DNA of 64,000 bases from positions 1 through 64,000 of the forward strand of contig NZ_FYDJ01000014.1 of assembly GCF_900187425.1 (NCBI RefSeq), in the 5' to 3' direction. Positions 1-8,606 of this stretch are shown piece after piece. Both the position numbers and the translations under genes were made by a program. Source of the stretch: Pseudomonas sp. Irchel s3h14. GTDB taxonomy: Bacteria > Pseudomonadota > Gammaproteobacteria > Pseudomonadales > Pseudomonadaceae. Below the pieces are notes generated by a model. That model saw only the letters and a program-made list of their open reading frames with translations. It was not told where the DNA came from and did no database searches. How positions within the stretch are numbered: the first letter of the stretch is position 1; every line of letters starts with the position of its first letter.

Positions 1-301
1 GCAGGTTGCGCAGGATCGGCGACGGCGTGTGGGTGCCGTAGTAGCCCTGGCCGATGTAGGTCTTGAACAGCTGGTTGTTGCCGGCGATGGACTTGATCAA
101 GGCCAGGGCATCGGCTTCGCTCAGGCCGTCTTCGAGGCCGAGGACGCTGGTGCCCTTGATGCTGTCGGGGATGACGCTGGCGCTCAGGGCTTCCAGGGAA
201 TCGAAGCCGAGGCTGTTGAGCATGGCTTGCTCGTCGCCGGCGCGCGGGCCGATGTGGCGGGCGATGAATTCGTTGGCAGTGGTCAGGCTTACTTGGGTCA
301 T
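1..301 (-). CDS. gcvP: Glycine dehydrogenase (decarboxylating), P-protein, N-terminal part
   Basis: The first 100 residues of the PLP-dependent P-protein of the glycine cleavage system, which decarboxylates glycine and passes the aminomethyl group to the lipoyl arm of GcvH. Only the N-terminus is here because the window edge cuts the gene; the family is about 950 residues. Recognisable features are the start MTQVSLTTANEFIARHIGP, the ADALALIK region and the motif YIGQGYYGTHTPSPILRNL near residue 90, typical of P-proteins. It follows gcvH by 11 bases on the same strand, so the two are co-transcribed. The ATG at 301 is the natural start, preceded by GAGCGCTGAC close to the gcvH stop. Confidence 0.95.
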   Translation of the reverse strand, partial: MTQVSLTTANEFIARHIGPRAGDEQAMLNSLGFDSLEALSASVIPDSIKGTSVLGLEDGLSEADALALIKSIAGNNQLFKTYIGQGYYGTHTPSPILRNL

Positions 302-312
302 GTCAGCGCTCC

Positions 313-696
313 TCAGGCTTCGGCGTTGGCTTTGATCAGACGGTCGTAGGCGTCTTGATCCAGCAGTTTGGCGACAGCCGATGCATCGGTTGGCTGGAAG
401 CGGAAGAACCAGCCTTCGCCCAGCGGATCTTCGTTGACCAGTTCAGGGCTGCTGTCCAGCGCCGGGTTCACTTCCAGCACTTCACCGTCCAGCGGCATGT
501 ACACGCCGCTCGCGGCTTTTACCGATTCCACGGTGGCGGCTTCAGCGCCTTTGTCGTAGGACTGCAGCTCAGGCAGTTGTACGAAAACCACGTCGCCCAG
601 GGCGTTCTGTGCGAAAGCGGTGATGCCGACTGTGACGCTGCCGTCAGCTTCGGTACGCAGCCATTCGTGATCTTCAGTAAAACGCAACTTGCTCAT
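313..696 (-). CDS. gcvH: Glycine cleavage system H protein
   Basis: Lipoyl carrier protein of the glycine cleavage system, 127 residues, the usual length. It shuttles the methylamine intermediate between GcvP and GcvT and is re-oxidised by lipoamide dehydrogenase. The lipoylation motif ESVKAAS is intact with the acceptor Lys at residue 60, and the N-terminal EDHEWL and the GDVVFVQLPE stretch are standard. It is the first gene of the operon, directly downstream of a sigma-54 promoter at 779-794 and of GcsR-like sites at 859-976, so it should be induced by glycine through GcsR. RBS CTAAGGGG-like purines lie just before the ATG. Pseudomonas often carries two gcv sets; this is the GcsR-linked one. 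Confidence 0.97.
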   Translation of the reverse strand: MSKLRFTEDHEWLRTEADGSVTVGITAFAQNALGDVVFVQLPELQSYDKGAEAATVESVKAASGVYMPLDGEVLEVNPALDSSPELVNEDPLGEGWFFRFQPTDASAVAKLLDQDAYDRLIKANAEA

Positions 697-778
697 GGAA
701 ACTCCTAAGGGGGCCAGACTCGTCTGGTGGACGCGATTGAATGCTTGGGCAAAAGCCCTGCTTTATAAGCGGTTACTA

Positions 779-794
779 AGCAAAATCGCGGCCA
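779..794 (-). promoter_or_regulatory. Sigma-54 promoter of the gcvHP operon
   Basis: On the minus strand the sequence reads TGGCCGCGATTTTGCT, matching the -24/-12 consensus TGGC-N8-TTGCW with GG and GC at the right spacing. It lies about 82 bases upstream of the gcvH start codon. The neighbouring gcsR gene encodes a sigma-54 activator, which makes the assignment coherent. Seen in sequence; promoter activity is inferred. Confidence 0.85.
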
Positions 795-858
795 ATGTTT
801 TTTAATCGTTATAAATCAATAGCTTATATGTTTGTTCGAGGTGCAAGGATTTGCTGGC

Positions 859-976
859 TGTAGCGAAATCGCTACAGCCCAAGGCGGAGAAAAAAGCCTA
901 AGTGGATCAAAGCCTTGCACAGCGGTGATCGGGAGGGGGTGTAGCGATATCGTTCCGCTGTAGCGCTTTCAGTACA
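859..976 (-). promoter_or_regulatory. Probable GcsR enhancer sites
   Basis: Three 18-base sites of the form TGTAGCG-N4-CG/CA..: TGTAGCGAAATCGCTACA at 859-876, TGTAGCGATATCGTTCCG at 940-957 and TGTAGCGCTTTCAGTACA at 959-976. The second matches closely the TGTAACG-N4-CGTTCCG pattern that I recall being reported for GcsR in P. aeruginosa. They lie 65-200 bases upstream of the sigma-54 promoter, an ordinary enhancer distance. Binding is inferred. Confidence 0.7.
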
Positions 977-1005
977 GATGGAGGTCGTTTTTGAGTTGAG
1001 TAAAT

Positions 1006-1111
1006 GATCGTTCCCACGCTCTGAGTGGGAATGCCTCAATGGACGCTCTGCGTCCGCTTTGGGACGCGGAGCGTCCCGGGCTGCATTCCCACGCAGAGCG
1101 TGGGAACGATC
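1006..1111. repeat. ~106 bp palindromic repeat, copy 1
   Basis: Imperfect palindrome that begins and ends with GATC: outer arms GATCGTTCCCACGCTC / GAGCGTGGGAACGATC, inner arms GACGCTCTGCGTCC / GGGACGCGGAGCGTCC. The same element recurs at 2718, 29199, 46419, 57259 and 60603, with a decayed fragment near 37522. Copies are non-coding, intergenic and about the same length, so they behave like a small mobile palindromic unit. Together with the GcsR region it fills the 697-1128 gap, which holds no gene. Confidence 0.9.
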
Positions 1112-1128
1112 AATCAACCGAGTAGAAC

Positions 1129-2637
1129 CTATGGCTTATTGGGAATGCCGTACTTGCGCAACCGATGGGCGATGGCGGTGTGGGAGGTTTGCAGCCGGCT
1201 GGCCAGTTGGCGGGTCGAGGGATAGCTGACGTAGAGTTTTTCCAGCAGGGTCTTCTCGAACTCTTCCATCGCCTGTTCGAGGCTATCGACGTCGCTGTCA
1301 CTCTGGCGGGCCACGGAGGTGCCAGCGATATCGAGGTCGCCAATATCGACCAGGCTGCTTTCGCAAATCGCCGCGGCGCGGAAGATCACGTTCTGCAGTT
1401 GCCGTACGTTGCCCGGCCAGCGGTTTCCCAGTAATGCCGGGTAAGTGCCGGGCGCCAGGCGACAGACCGGGCGCTGGATTTGCGCGCAAGCCTGCTGCAT
1501 GAAGTAGCGGGCCAGCAGCAGGATGTCCTGGCCGCGTTCGCGCAGGGGCGGGACTTCGACGTTGAGGACGTTGAGGCGATAGAAGAGGTCTTCGCGGAAC
1601 GAACCTTCGCTGACCATTTTTTCCAGATCGCGGTGCGTGGCGCTGAGGATCCGCACATTGACCTTCACCTCACGATCCCCGCCCACCCGGCGGAAGCTGC
1701 CGTCGTTCAAGAAGCGCAGCAATTTTGCCTGCAAGTACGGCGACATCTCGCCGATCTCATCGAGAAACACCGTGCCCTGGTTGGCCAGTTCCATCAGCCC
1801 CGGTTTGCCGCCCCGTTGTGCGCCGGTGAAGGCGCCGGGGGCGTAGCCGAACAGTTCGCTTTCGGCGAGGTTCTCCGGCAATGCCGCGCAGTTCAGCGCC
1901 AAAAATGGCGAACTGTGCCGAGCGCTGATGGCGTGGCAGGCACGCGCCACCAGTTCTTTGCCGGTGCCGGTTTCGCCCTGGATCAACAACGGCGCATCAA
2001 GGGCCGCAACACGCTGGGCACGGGCCTTGAGGGTCCGGATCGCCGGGGACTCCCCAAGCAGCGCATCGAAACCTTCGGCATGGTCATGATGCAGCGCCGA
2101 CAGGCGTTCGCCGATGCGGTTCGGTTGATACAGGGTCAGCAGGGCGCCGGCGTCGGTAATCGGTGTGGCGTCCAGCAGCAACGTCTGGCCGTTGACAGTG
2201 ACTTCCCGTAGCGGCAGGCGGAAGCCGTTTTCCAGCAGGGCTTCGAGCAGTGTCGGGTCGGCGAACAGGTCGGCGATGCTTTCGCCGTCAGGTTCGCGAC
2301 CGTACAACGCAATCAGTGCCGGGTTGGCCAGCAGCACCTTGCCGGCACTGTCCAGCGCCAAAACCGGGTCAGTCATGGCCGCGAGCAACGCATCAAGCTG
2401 CAGGTGCCGACGCTGACCGGGAAGAATGTCGACCACCGTCACCGCTTGCACGCCGCGCACGCTGAACAACGCATCGCGCAGCTCTTCGAGGACTTCCGGG
2501 CTCAGCGTCGGGGCGTCGATGTAGACGTTGGGCGGAACCATTTCCACCGCATCCAGATTGAGATTGCGCCCACCGAGCAGGGCCAGGACTTCCTGGGTAA
2601 TGCCGACGCGGTCGATGAAGCTGACGTGGATACGCAT
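1129..2637 (-). CDS. gcsR: TyrR-like sigma-54 dependent activator of glycine cleavage (GcsR)
   Basis: 502-residue enhancer-binding protein. Order of parts: N-terminal ACT domain (about 1-75) for amino-acid sensing, PAS domain (about 80-180), AAA+ domain with Walker A GETGTGKE (221-228), the sigma-54 contact loop GAFTGA (268-273) and Walker B TVFLDEIGEM (289-298), and a TyrR-type HTH at the end (TRQLASRLQTSHTAIAHRL). This layout and the position upstream of gcvH match GcsR of Pseudomonas, which activates the glycine cleavage operon in response to glycine. Start chosen at MRIHVSF (2637) because the ACT domain begins there; the longer frame upstream runs into a palindromic repeat. Known paralogues of similar layout are PhhR and TyrR, so the name rests on context. 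Confidence 0.9.
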   Translation of the reverse strand: MRIHVSFIDRVGITQEVLALLGGRNLNLDAVEMVPPNVYIDAPTLSPEVLEELRDALFSVRGVQAVTVVDILPGQRRHLQLDALLAAMTDPVLALDSAGKVLLANPALIALYGREPDGESIADLFADPTLLEALLENGFRLPLREVTVNGQTLLLDATPITDAGALLTLYQPNRIGERLSALHHDHAEGFDALLGESPAIRTLKARAQRVAALDAPLLIQGETGTGKELVARACHAISARHSSPFLALNCAALPENLAESELFGYAPGAFTGAQRGGKPGLMELANQGTVFLDEIGEMSPYLQAKLLRFLNDGSFRRVGGDREVKVNVRILSATHRDLEKMVSEGSFREDLFYRLNVLNVEVPPLRERGQDILLLARYFMQQACAQIQRPVCRLAPGTYPALLGNRWPGNVRQLQNVIFRAAAICESSLVDIGDLDIAGTSVARQSDSDVDSLEQAMEEFEKTLLEKLYVSYPSTRQLASRLQTSHTAIAHRLRKYGIPNKP

Positions 2638-2717
2638 GGGGCGTTTTTGGGTTCTGGAATGCGGAGGGTGGCAAGTATGCCTTGGAGGAGGGCTGGGGTG
2701 AAATCTTGAGATGTATT

Positions 2718-2823
2718 GATCGTTCCCACGCTCCTGCGTGGTAACGCCGCCATGGACGCTCCGCGTCCACACTGACGCGGAGCGTCAGGGGATGCATTCC
2801 CACGCAGGAGCGTGGGAACGATC
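2718..2823. repeat. ~106 bp palindromic repeat, copy 2
   Basis: Same family as the copy at 1006: GATCGTTCCCACGCTCC at the left end and its complement at the right end, inner pair GACGCTCCGCGTCC / GACGCGGAGCGTC. It fills the gap between gcsR and the DUF5064 gene, 80 bases upstream of the gcsR start. Confidence 0.9.
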
Positions 2824-2836
2824 AGTGTCATGGCCT

Positions 2837-3202
2837 TCAGATTCGATCCAGATGCTCAGGTTTGACCGGGTCGCCGGATTTGACGTCGAGCTGCGCCCGC
2901 ACATCTTCAAACATGGCGTCGTACTCCTTGTGTATCGAGCCGATACTGACCTCTTTGGGCATCCCGTACTTCTGCGCGATGTGTGTGGCATGCCGGGCGA
3001 AGTCGAAGGCCTGATCCTTGGGCAGGAAGAATTCTTCCTTCAACTCCTTGTCCCCAACCGTGCCATGCATCTTGAACAGCATGCCTTCGCCTTCCTTGGG
3101 ATCCTGGCTGACTGCATATTCGATGTGCAGGTTGTAACCGTAATCGTCCTTGGTCAGCGCATGGCGCTCGATGTGCAGGTGACCGGGCTCGAACATAGCC
3201 AT
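2837..3202 (-). CDS. DUF5064 family protein
   Basis: 121-residue soluble protein, beginning MAMFEPGHLHIERHAL, rich in charged residues, with no signal peptide or membrane segment. It fits the Pseudomonas-restricted DUF5064 family as I remember it; no biochemical role is known to me. A good RBS (AAGGAGAAACGCTAA) precedes the ATG at 3202. It lies on the same strand upstream of gcsR, separated by a palindromic repeat, so co-transcription is uncertain. In P. aeruginosa small uncharacterised genes also sit around the gcsR locus. Confidence 0.7.
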   Translation of the reverse strand: MAMFEPGHLHIERHALTKDDYGYNLHIEYAVSQDPKEGEGMLFKMHGTVGDKELKEEFFLPKDQAFDFARHATHIAQKYGMPKEVSIGSIHKEYDAMFEDVRAQLDVKSGDPVKPEHLDRI

Positions 3203-3381
3203 TTAGCGTTTCTCCTTCAAAAAGGCATTGAATCAGGGCAGACCTCAGGCCTGCCCTCGGAGTTTCTTTTATTGATAGCTTATCCGGGTGTCGCCGTGTC
3301 CGAGAGTGGACCGATCACCGCGACTTTTCCAGTCTGTCGGGCGAACGTAATTCATCCTGGTCAGCGTAAATCGGAGGCGTT

Positions 3382-4245
3382 ATGAAGGTGCTGCTGGAGT
3401 ACCCACCGCCCTATGACTGGTCGGCGATGCTGGGGTTTTTGTCGGCGCGGGCGATTGTCGGGATCGAGGTCGTGGTTGACGGCGTTTACTCGCGCAGCAT
3501 CGGGTTGAACGGTGTTCATGGCACGTTTTCGATCGAGCCCGCGGCGACGGATGCACTTGAAGTGACACTGGATTTTCCTGATTCAACGGCGGTGCCGGAG
3601 ATCATCGCGCGGCTGCGGCGGATGTTTGATCTGGATGCGGACCTGGCAACGATTCATCGGCAACTGGCTGTTGACCCCTTGATGGCGCGGTTGATTGCCG
3701 AGCGTGCGGGGTTGCGGGTGCCGGGGGCGTGGGATGGCCTGGAGTTGGCGATTCGCGCGGTGTTGGGGCAGCAGATTAGCGTGGGCGCGGCGATTAAACT
3801 GGCGGGGAAACTGGTGGCGCAGCATGGCGAGCCGTTGGCTTCGTCGTTGCCCGGCGTGACCCATGTATTTCCTCAGGCCGCCGCTTTGGCATCAGTGGAT
3901 TTGGCAACGTTGGGGATGCCGAAAAGCCGTGGTCGAACCCTGTCGGGTGTGGCTCAGGCGTTGCTCGATGATCCTTTACTGTTTGAGCCGGATCGTGAGG
4001 GCGGCGTTGCGCGGCTGCTGGCGTTGCACGGGATTGGTGACTGGACGGCGCAATACATTGCCTTGCGGCAGTTGCGCGATCTGGATGCGTTTCCACGCGG
4101 GGATGTGGGGTTGATCAATGCGTTGGCAGCGCTTGAAGGTGAGGCGGTGACGGCTCGGCAACTGTTGCAGCGCGCTGAAGTGTGGCGACCTTACCGAGGC
4201 TATGCGGCGCAGCTGCTTTGGACATCACTGAGTCGAACGGACTGA
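3382..4245 (+). CDS. alkA: DNA-3-methyladenine glycosylase II (AlkA-like)
   Basis: 287-residue HhH-GPD superfamily glycosylase that removes alkylated bases (3-methyladenine and related) in base excision repair. Visible parts: an N-terminal AlkA domain (about 1-110), the GLELAIRAVLGQQIS start of the HhH-GPD fold, the helix-hairpin-helix LLALHGIGDWTAQ (212-224) and the catalytic aspartate in FPRGD (D241). E. coli AlkA is 282 residues. In many bacteria this domain is fused to Ada; here it stands alone, with no Ada domain in frame upstream. ATG at 3382 follows GGAGGCGTT. The gene stands alone between convergent/divergent neighbours and ends before a REPIN. Confidence 0.9.
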   Translation: MKVLLEYPPPYDWSAMLGFLSARAIVGIEVVVDGVYSRSIGLNGVHGTFSIEPAATDALEVTLDFPDSTAVPEIIARLRRMFDLDADLATIHRQLAVDPLMARLIAERAGLRVPGAWDGLELAIRAVLGQQISVGAAIKLAGKLVAQHGEPLASSLPGVTHVFPQAAALASVDLATLGMPKSRGRTLSGVAQALLDDPLLFEPDREGGVARLLALHGIGDWTAQYIALRQLRDLDAFPRGDVGLINALAALEGEAVTARQLLQRAEVWRPYRGYAAQLLWTSLSRTD

Positions 4246-4280
4246 ATATTGATCGAACATCTATGCTGAATGTTCGGGCT

Positions 4281-4368
4281 CCTTCGCGAGCAAGCCCGCT
4301 CCCACACTTAATCGCATTCCATCTGGATGAACCCGGTCAAATGTGGGAGCGGGCTTGCTCGCGAAGGC
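4281..4368. repeat. REPIN A
   Basis: Two inverted REP arms (CTTCGCGAGCAAGCCCGC and GCGGGCTTGCTCGCGAAG) around a spacer containing TTAATCGCATTCCATCTGGA. It lies between the convergent 3' ends of the glycosylase and the CoA transferase, where it may serve as a bidirectional terminator. The spacer is related to those of REPINs E and I. Confidence 0.9.
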
Positions 4369-4378
4369 TATCGGACAG

Positions 4379-5710
4379 TCACCACCACTGCGCGCGATGG
4401 GAACCCAGTTCGCTGGCCGCAAGAGCCCACTGCAACGGCGTCCCCGTAATCTTCAGTGGCACATGAAGTCGATGCGCCGGTCCCCAAGGCGTCTGTTCAA
4501 CCAACAGCCCTTGATCGTTGTCATCCTCCGCCCGCAACGGCTCATCTGTTCCCGCACCATTTTCAATCAGCAACTTCGCCGTACGCGCCAACGACAACCG
4601 CGCCGATCCACTACGCCCCAACAATCGAATCGCACTGGCCGCCATCAAATACCCGGTGGCGTGATCGAGCGCTTGCAAGGGTAATGGCGTCGGCTTGTCC
4701 GCGCGTTTCCACTGCATGCCGGCGTCGGCGATTCCGCTGCTCATTTGCACCAGGCTGTCGAAGCCGCGGCGGTTCTGCCACGGGCCGCTCCAACCGTAAG
4801 CATTGAGGCTGACGTCGATCAGGCCGGGCGCCAGTTTCTGGCGTTCGGCGACACCGTAACCCAGGCGTTCCAGTGCGTCGGCGCGGTAGCCGTGGAGCAG
4901 AATGTCAGCGTCCTTGAGCAGGCTTTCGAACACTGCGCGATCAGTCTTGTCGTGCAGGTTCAGGCGTGTGCAGCGTTTGCCCAGGGTGACTTCCGGCACC
5001 ACGCCGGGTTCGTTCCAGGTCGGTGGGTCGATGCGCAAAACGTCGGCGCCGAGGCCTGCCAGGAAACGGCTGGCGATGGGGCCGGCGAGCACTCGAGTCA
5101 AATCCAGCACCTTGATTCCGGCCAGCGGTTGCGCCACCGAGCCTTGCCACGGTTTCGCGTTCTGGCGGCTGTTTTCAGCAAACTGAATCAGCGGCTCGGC
5201 GTTCACGGCCTGACCTTGAGGGTGCGCCTGCCATTGCGCCCAGCTACGCATCTCGGCGGCGCAGCCACCGGCATCGACCACGGCCTGCTCCAGATCGCTT
5301 TTGGCCCATTGAGCAACCTTGCTCGCCATCGCTGCACGGTCAGCGCAGGCACCAAGAATGGTTTCGGCAGCGGCGCGGTGATGGGGCGCGTTGGTGTGCA
5401 GGCGGATCCAGCCGTCATTGGTCGCGTAGTCACCGGCGACCGGATCCCACAGCGGCGGGACGCTCCAGCCTACCGGGCGGATCGAAGTGGCGAACCAGAA
5501 AGAGGCCAGGCGCCGATCGACCTCAAGGCTGGGTAAGCGACCGGTTTGTTGCTGCAACCATTCGCTGACAGCCTGGCCGGCAGCGGCAATGCTGGCGCTT
5601 GCCAGGTCGGTGACGGCAAACGCCGAGGGCAGGGCGCCGCTTGAGGTGAACTTGACCTGTGTGTGAGGCAAGCCAAGTGCGGCTTGAATGGACGTGAGTA
5701 AATCAGTCAT
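4379..5710 (-). CDS. CaiB/BaiF family (class III) CoA transferase
   Basis: 443-residue family III CoA transferase, an enzyme class that moves CoA between carboxylic acids through an aspartyl-CoA thioester. The core begins at LAGIKVLDLTRVLAGP near residue 210, followed by LGADVLRIDPP, RRGFDSLVQMSSGI and the catalytic aspartate in LDHATG (about D349). An N-terminal stretch of roughly 200 residues precedes the core, so the protein has an extended, circularly shifted look compared with ordinary 400-residue members. The substrate cannot be told from sequence. Start at MTDLL (5710) is preceded by GGAGGG. It is a single gene between two REPINs, so context gives no pathway. Confidence 0.85.
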   Translation of the reverse strand: MTDLLTSIQAALGLPHTQVKFTSSGALPSAFAVTDLASASIAAAGQAVSEWLQQQTGRLPSLEVDRRLASFWFATSIRPVGWSVPPLWDPVAGDYATNDGWIRLHTNAPHHRAAAETILGACADRAAMASKVAQWAKSDLEQAVVDAGGCAAEMRSWAQWQAHPQGQAVNAEPLIQFAENSRQNAKPWQGSVAQPLAGIKVLDLTRVLAGPIASRFLAGLGADVLRIDPPTWNEPGVVPEVTLGKRCTRLNLHDKTDRAVFESLLKDADILLHGYRADALERLGYGVAERQKLAPGLIDVSLNAYGWSGPWQNRRGFDSLVQMSSGIADAGMQWKRADKPTPLPLQALDHATGYLMAASAIRLLGRSGSARLSLARTAKLLIENGAGTDEPLRAEDDNDQGLLVEQTPWGPAHRLHVPLKITGTPLQWALAASELGSHRAQWW

Positions 5711-5775
5711 TGAAGGCCCTCCGGGAGAGGGCCTGATCATAGATCAAAAAATTGCCAGGCCGGATGAAATCCCCT

Positions 5776-5865
5776 TGTGGGAGCGGGCTTGCTCGCGAAG
5801 GCGGTGGGTCAGCAACATTGATATCGACTGACACTACGCTTTCGCGAGCAAGCCCGCTCCCACAT
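5776..5865. repeat. REPIN B
   Basis: Arms TGTGGGAGCGGGCTTGCTCG and its complement with the spacer CATTGATATCGACTGACAC, shared almost exactly with REPINs F and J. It lies between the CoA transferase start and the chemoreceptor stop codon. Confidence 0.9.
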
Positions 5866-5882
5866 TGTTCGGTGGCGCCTGT

Positions 5883-8021
5883 TTAAACCCGAAACTGATC
5901 CATCAGTTTCATCTGATGCGAGGTCAACGAGTTGAGGTGGCTGCTGATCTGCGCCGATTCGGTGGCCTGGCCGGTCAGGGTTTCGGTGACGGTGCGGATT
6001 GCCGAGACGTTGCGGTTGACCTCTTCGGCCACCGCGCTTTGCTGTTCGGCGGCGCTGGCGATTTGCAGGTTCATGTCGCTGATGACCGTCACCGCGTCGC
6101 TGATTTTGCCCAAGGCCTGCACGGCTTGCTGGATCTGCCCGGCGTTGCTGTGAGCCTGGGTCTGGCTCGAATGCATGGTAGCAACCACGCCGCGAGTGCC
6201 GGTCTGGATGCGCTCGATGACAATGCGGATTTCTTCCACCGAATCTTGCGTACGTTTGGCCAGGTTGCGCACTTCATCAGCGACCACCGCAAACCCGCGA
6301 CCGCTCTCGCCGGCACGCGCTGCTTCAATCGCCGCGTTGAGCGCCAGCAGGTTGGTTTGTTCGGCGATGCTGCGGATCACTTCCAGCACCGAACCGATCT
6401 GCTCGCTGTTGACTGCCAGTGCTTCGACTTCGGTCACCGCCTTACTGACTTCGTCGGCCAGTTGATTGATGTCGCGGGTGCTGCGTTCGATGATCTGCAT
6501 GCCGTCGCGGGCCGACTGGTCGGCACCCTTGGCCGCGTTCGCCGCGTTCGACGCACTGTTGGCGACGTCGTGGGCGGTGGCGCTCATTTCGTTGGACGCA
6601 GTGGCGACCTGGTCGATTTCGCGGAACTGCACCTGCATGCCTTCGCTGGTCTGGCGGGCGATTTCCGAAGACTGGTCGGCCGTGCCGCGCGCATCGGTGA
6701 TGCTTTGTTTGATCTGCGCGATGGTCGGTTGCAGCTTGTCGAGGAAGCGGTTGAACCAGCTCACCAGTTCGCCCAGTTCGTCTTTCTTGCTGTAGTGCAG
6801 ACGCTGCGTCAGGTCGCCGTCGCCGCTGGCAATTGCCTTGAGCATCTCGGCCACGCTGTTGATCGGTCGAGTCACGCCGGACGCCGTCAGCCAGATCAGC
6901 AACAGTCCGACCAGACCGGCAATGACAGCGACTAGCACCGCTTTGATCGTGCCGCTTTGCTGGGCGTCATCGAGTACGGCTTGCAACTTGACCGAGTCGG
7001 CCAGCAGCACTTGTTTTGGCAGGTCGATCACCACGCCCCAGGCTTTGGACTCGGCAATCGGACTGACCGGGTACACCGCACGGATCAGGTCGCCCTGTTC
7101 GAGAATTTTCGGCGTCCCACCGCTGAGCAATTGCAGGACGTCCTTGCCGTCTGCGCCCAAAGTGTCGCCGATGCTTTTGCCGACCTTGCTTGCGTCCACG
7201 CTGTAACCGGCGAGCACGCCGCTGCCAGAGACGATCAGCATGTGCCCGGCGCTATTGAACAGATCGCGTTGGGAGTCGACAGCCGCTGCTTGCAGCGCGT
7301 CGAGGGCGATGTCCACACCGACCACGCCGATGGATTTGCCATCCACCAGCAGCGGTACGGAAATGGTGGTCATCAGCATTTCCTTGCCGGCGACGGTATC
7401 GGCATACGGGTCGAGCAAACAGGTGCGCTTGCTGTCGCGAGGGCAGGTGTACCAGCTGTTATAGGGTGTGCCGCTGAGGCTCAAGGTGGTTTTGGTCATG
7501 TCGTCCTCGACCATGATCGTATTGATCCCGACACCGCCAGCACGGCTCCAGTAGCTGGCGAAACGACCGGCTTCGTTGGACTGGCGAGCCGCATCGTTGG
7601 CGAATTCGCTGTCCTTGCCGTCGAGGCCATTGGGCTCGAATGCCAGCCAGATGCCGAGTACTTTGCTGTTGCGTTCGAAGGCGGTTTTCAGGCTCTGGTT
7701 CAACTCTTCACGCAGGACGCCGGCGTCAAGGGAGCGCTTGCTCGCCATGTTGCGCATGTCCTTGATCTGATCGGCCAGGGCGGTCACCACCAGCAGGCTT
7801 TCGCCGAAGGTCTTCTGCACCCGCACCGCTTGCTCGGCGGCCTTGGCCTGGAGCAGGTTCTGCACGCTGGCGGTGAGCATCTTGCTGCTGGAGGCGCTGA
7901 CCAGTTCATCGTTCTGATCGGTCTGGTAGATGTTCATGCCGACGATCAGGACAACAACGCCAAGCAGGCACAGACCGGACAGCAGGACGATTTTCAGGCG
8001 GATGGAGAGAGAGTCGAACAT
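5883..8021 (-). CDS. Methyl-accepting chemotaxis protein with dCACHE sensor
   Basis: 712-residue transmembrane chemoreceptor. First membrane segment about residues 11-31 (LKIVLLSGLCLLGVVVLIVG), a periplasmic double-CACHE sensor to about 355 with VGVDIALDAL and two cysteines (YTCPRDSKRTC), second membrane segment about 359-381, HAMP, then a cytoplasmic signalling domain with the conserved hairpin tip EQTNLLALNAAIEAARAGE. It should pass ligand binding to CheA/CheW. No C-terminal methyltransferase-binding pentapeptide is present. dCACHE chemoreceptors in Pseudomonas often sense amino acids or organic acids; this one's ligand is not evident. Monocistronic, with the ATG at 8021. Confidence 0.93.
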   Translation of the reverse strand: MFDSLSIRLKIVLLSGLCLLGVVVLIVGMNIYQTDQNDELVSASSSKMLTASVQNLLQAKAAEQAVRVQKTFGESLLVVTALADQIKDMRNMASKRSLDAGVLREELNQSLKTAFERNSKVLGIWLAFEPNGLDGKDSEFANDAARQSNEAGRFASYWSRAGGVGINTIMVEDDMTKTTLSLSGTPYNSWYTCPRDSKRTCLLDPYADTVAGKEMLMTTISVPLLVDGKSIGVVGVDIALDALQAAAVDSQRDLFNSAGHMLIVSGSGVLAGYSVDASKVGKSIGDTLGADGKDVLQLLSGGTPKILEQGDLIRAVYPVSPIAESKAWGVVIDLPKQVLLADSVKLQAVLDDAQQSGTIKAVLVAVIAGLVGLLLIWLTASGVTRPINSVAEMLKAIASGDGDLTQRLHYSKKDELGELVSWFNRFLDKLQPTIAQIKQSITDARGTADQSSEIARQTSEGMQVQFREIDQVATASNEMSATAHDVANSASNAANAAKGADQSARDGMQIIERSTRDINQLADEVSKAVTEVEALAVNSEQIGSVLEVIRSIAEQTNLLALNAAIEAARAGESGRGFAVVADEVRNLAKRTQDSVEEIRIVIERIQTGTRGVVATMHSSQTQAHSNAGQIQQAVQALGKISDAVTVISDMNLQIASAAEQQSAVAEEVNRNVSAIRTVTETLTGQATESAQISSHLNSLTSHQMKLMDQFRV

Positions 8022-8199
8022 AGGACGAACTCGCGAATGGATGAGGTGTTGGCTGTGAGTCGGGATCGACCCGGTTCGCCAAGTCCATTCAGCGCCATTT
8101 AATGCACATCGGCGTGGGCGGAGGTTGCATGAACGCGATGCCGACGAACGGTAACAGGTGAACGTTTGCGCAGGAAAATGCCCTGAAAAGGACGGAAAT

Positions 8200-8589
8200 T
8201 CAGGAAATTGTCGGCAACGATTCCGGCCGCGACCAGATCCACAGATTGCCCAGGCTCATGCCGGCAATCGCCAGATAGATCGGCCAGCCATGATCGAGCA
8301 TCACCAGCATCAACCCGGCGCACAGCAGCATGCTGACGGTGGCGCTGACCTTGGCTCGGCGGGCGATGATTTTGCCGTTGCGCCAGTTGCGCAGGATGGA
8401 ACCGAACAGCCGATGGTTTTCCAGCCAGGCGCTCAGGCGCGGCGAACTTTTAGTCGCGGCCCAGGCGGCCAGCAGGATGAACTCGGTGGTCGGCAGGCCG
8501 GGTACGACGATGGCGATCAGGCCGATGCCCAGGCTGATGTAGGCCAGGAGACCGAAGAGGATTCGGGCGAGTTTTGAAGTGGTGCTCAT
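8200..8589 (-). CDS. YbaN/DUF454 family inner-membrane protein
   Basis: 129-residue membrane protein of the DUF454 family. Hydrophobic segments at about 10-45 (ILFGLLAYISLGIGLIAIVVPGLPTTEF) and 85-120, with the family signature GLPTTEFILLAAWAATKSSPRL. Function unknown; E. coli YbaN is the reference. Start at MSTTSKLAR (8589) because the longer frame reads into a REPIN. In Pseudomonas the ybaN-type gene is often close to hemO, as here, but the REPIN and opposite spacing leave co-transcription open. Confidence 0.8.
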   Translation of the reverse strand: MSTTSKLARILFGLLAYISLGIGLIAIVVPGLPTTEFILLAAWAATKSSPRLSAWLENHRLFGSILRNWRNGKIIARRAKVSATVSMLLCAGLMLVMLDHGWPIYLAIAGMSLGNLWIWSRPESLPTIS

Positions 8590-8606
8590 AAAATTTACGA
8601 TGCTTT

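Noticed and set aside
872..1117. 81-codon frame starting in the 1006 palindrome
   Set aside because: Translates the repeat itself and the GcsR sites; no support for a gene.
4281..4368. REP arms as possible CRISPR units
   Set aside because: Arms are inverted, not direct, occur singly between genes and have no regular spacers.
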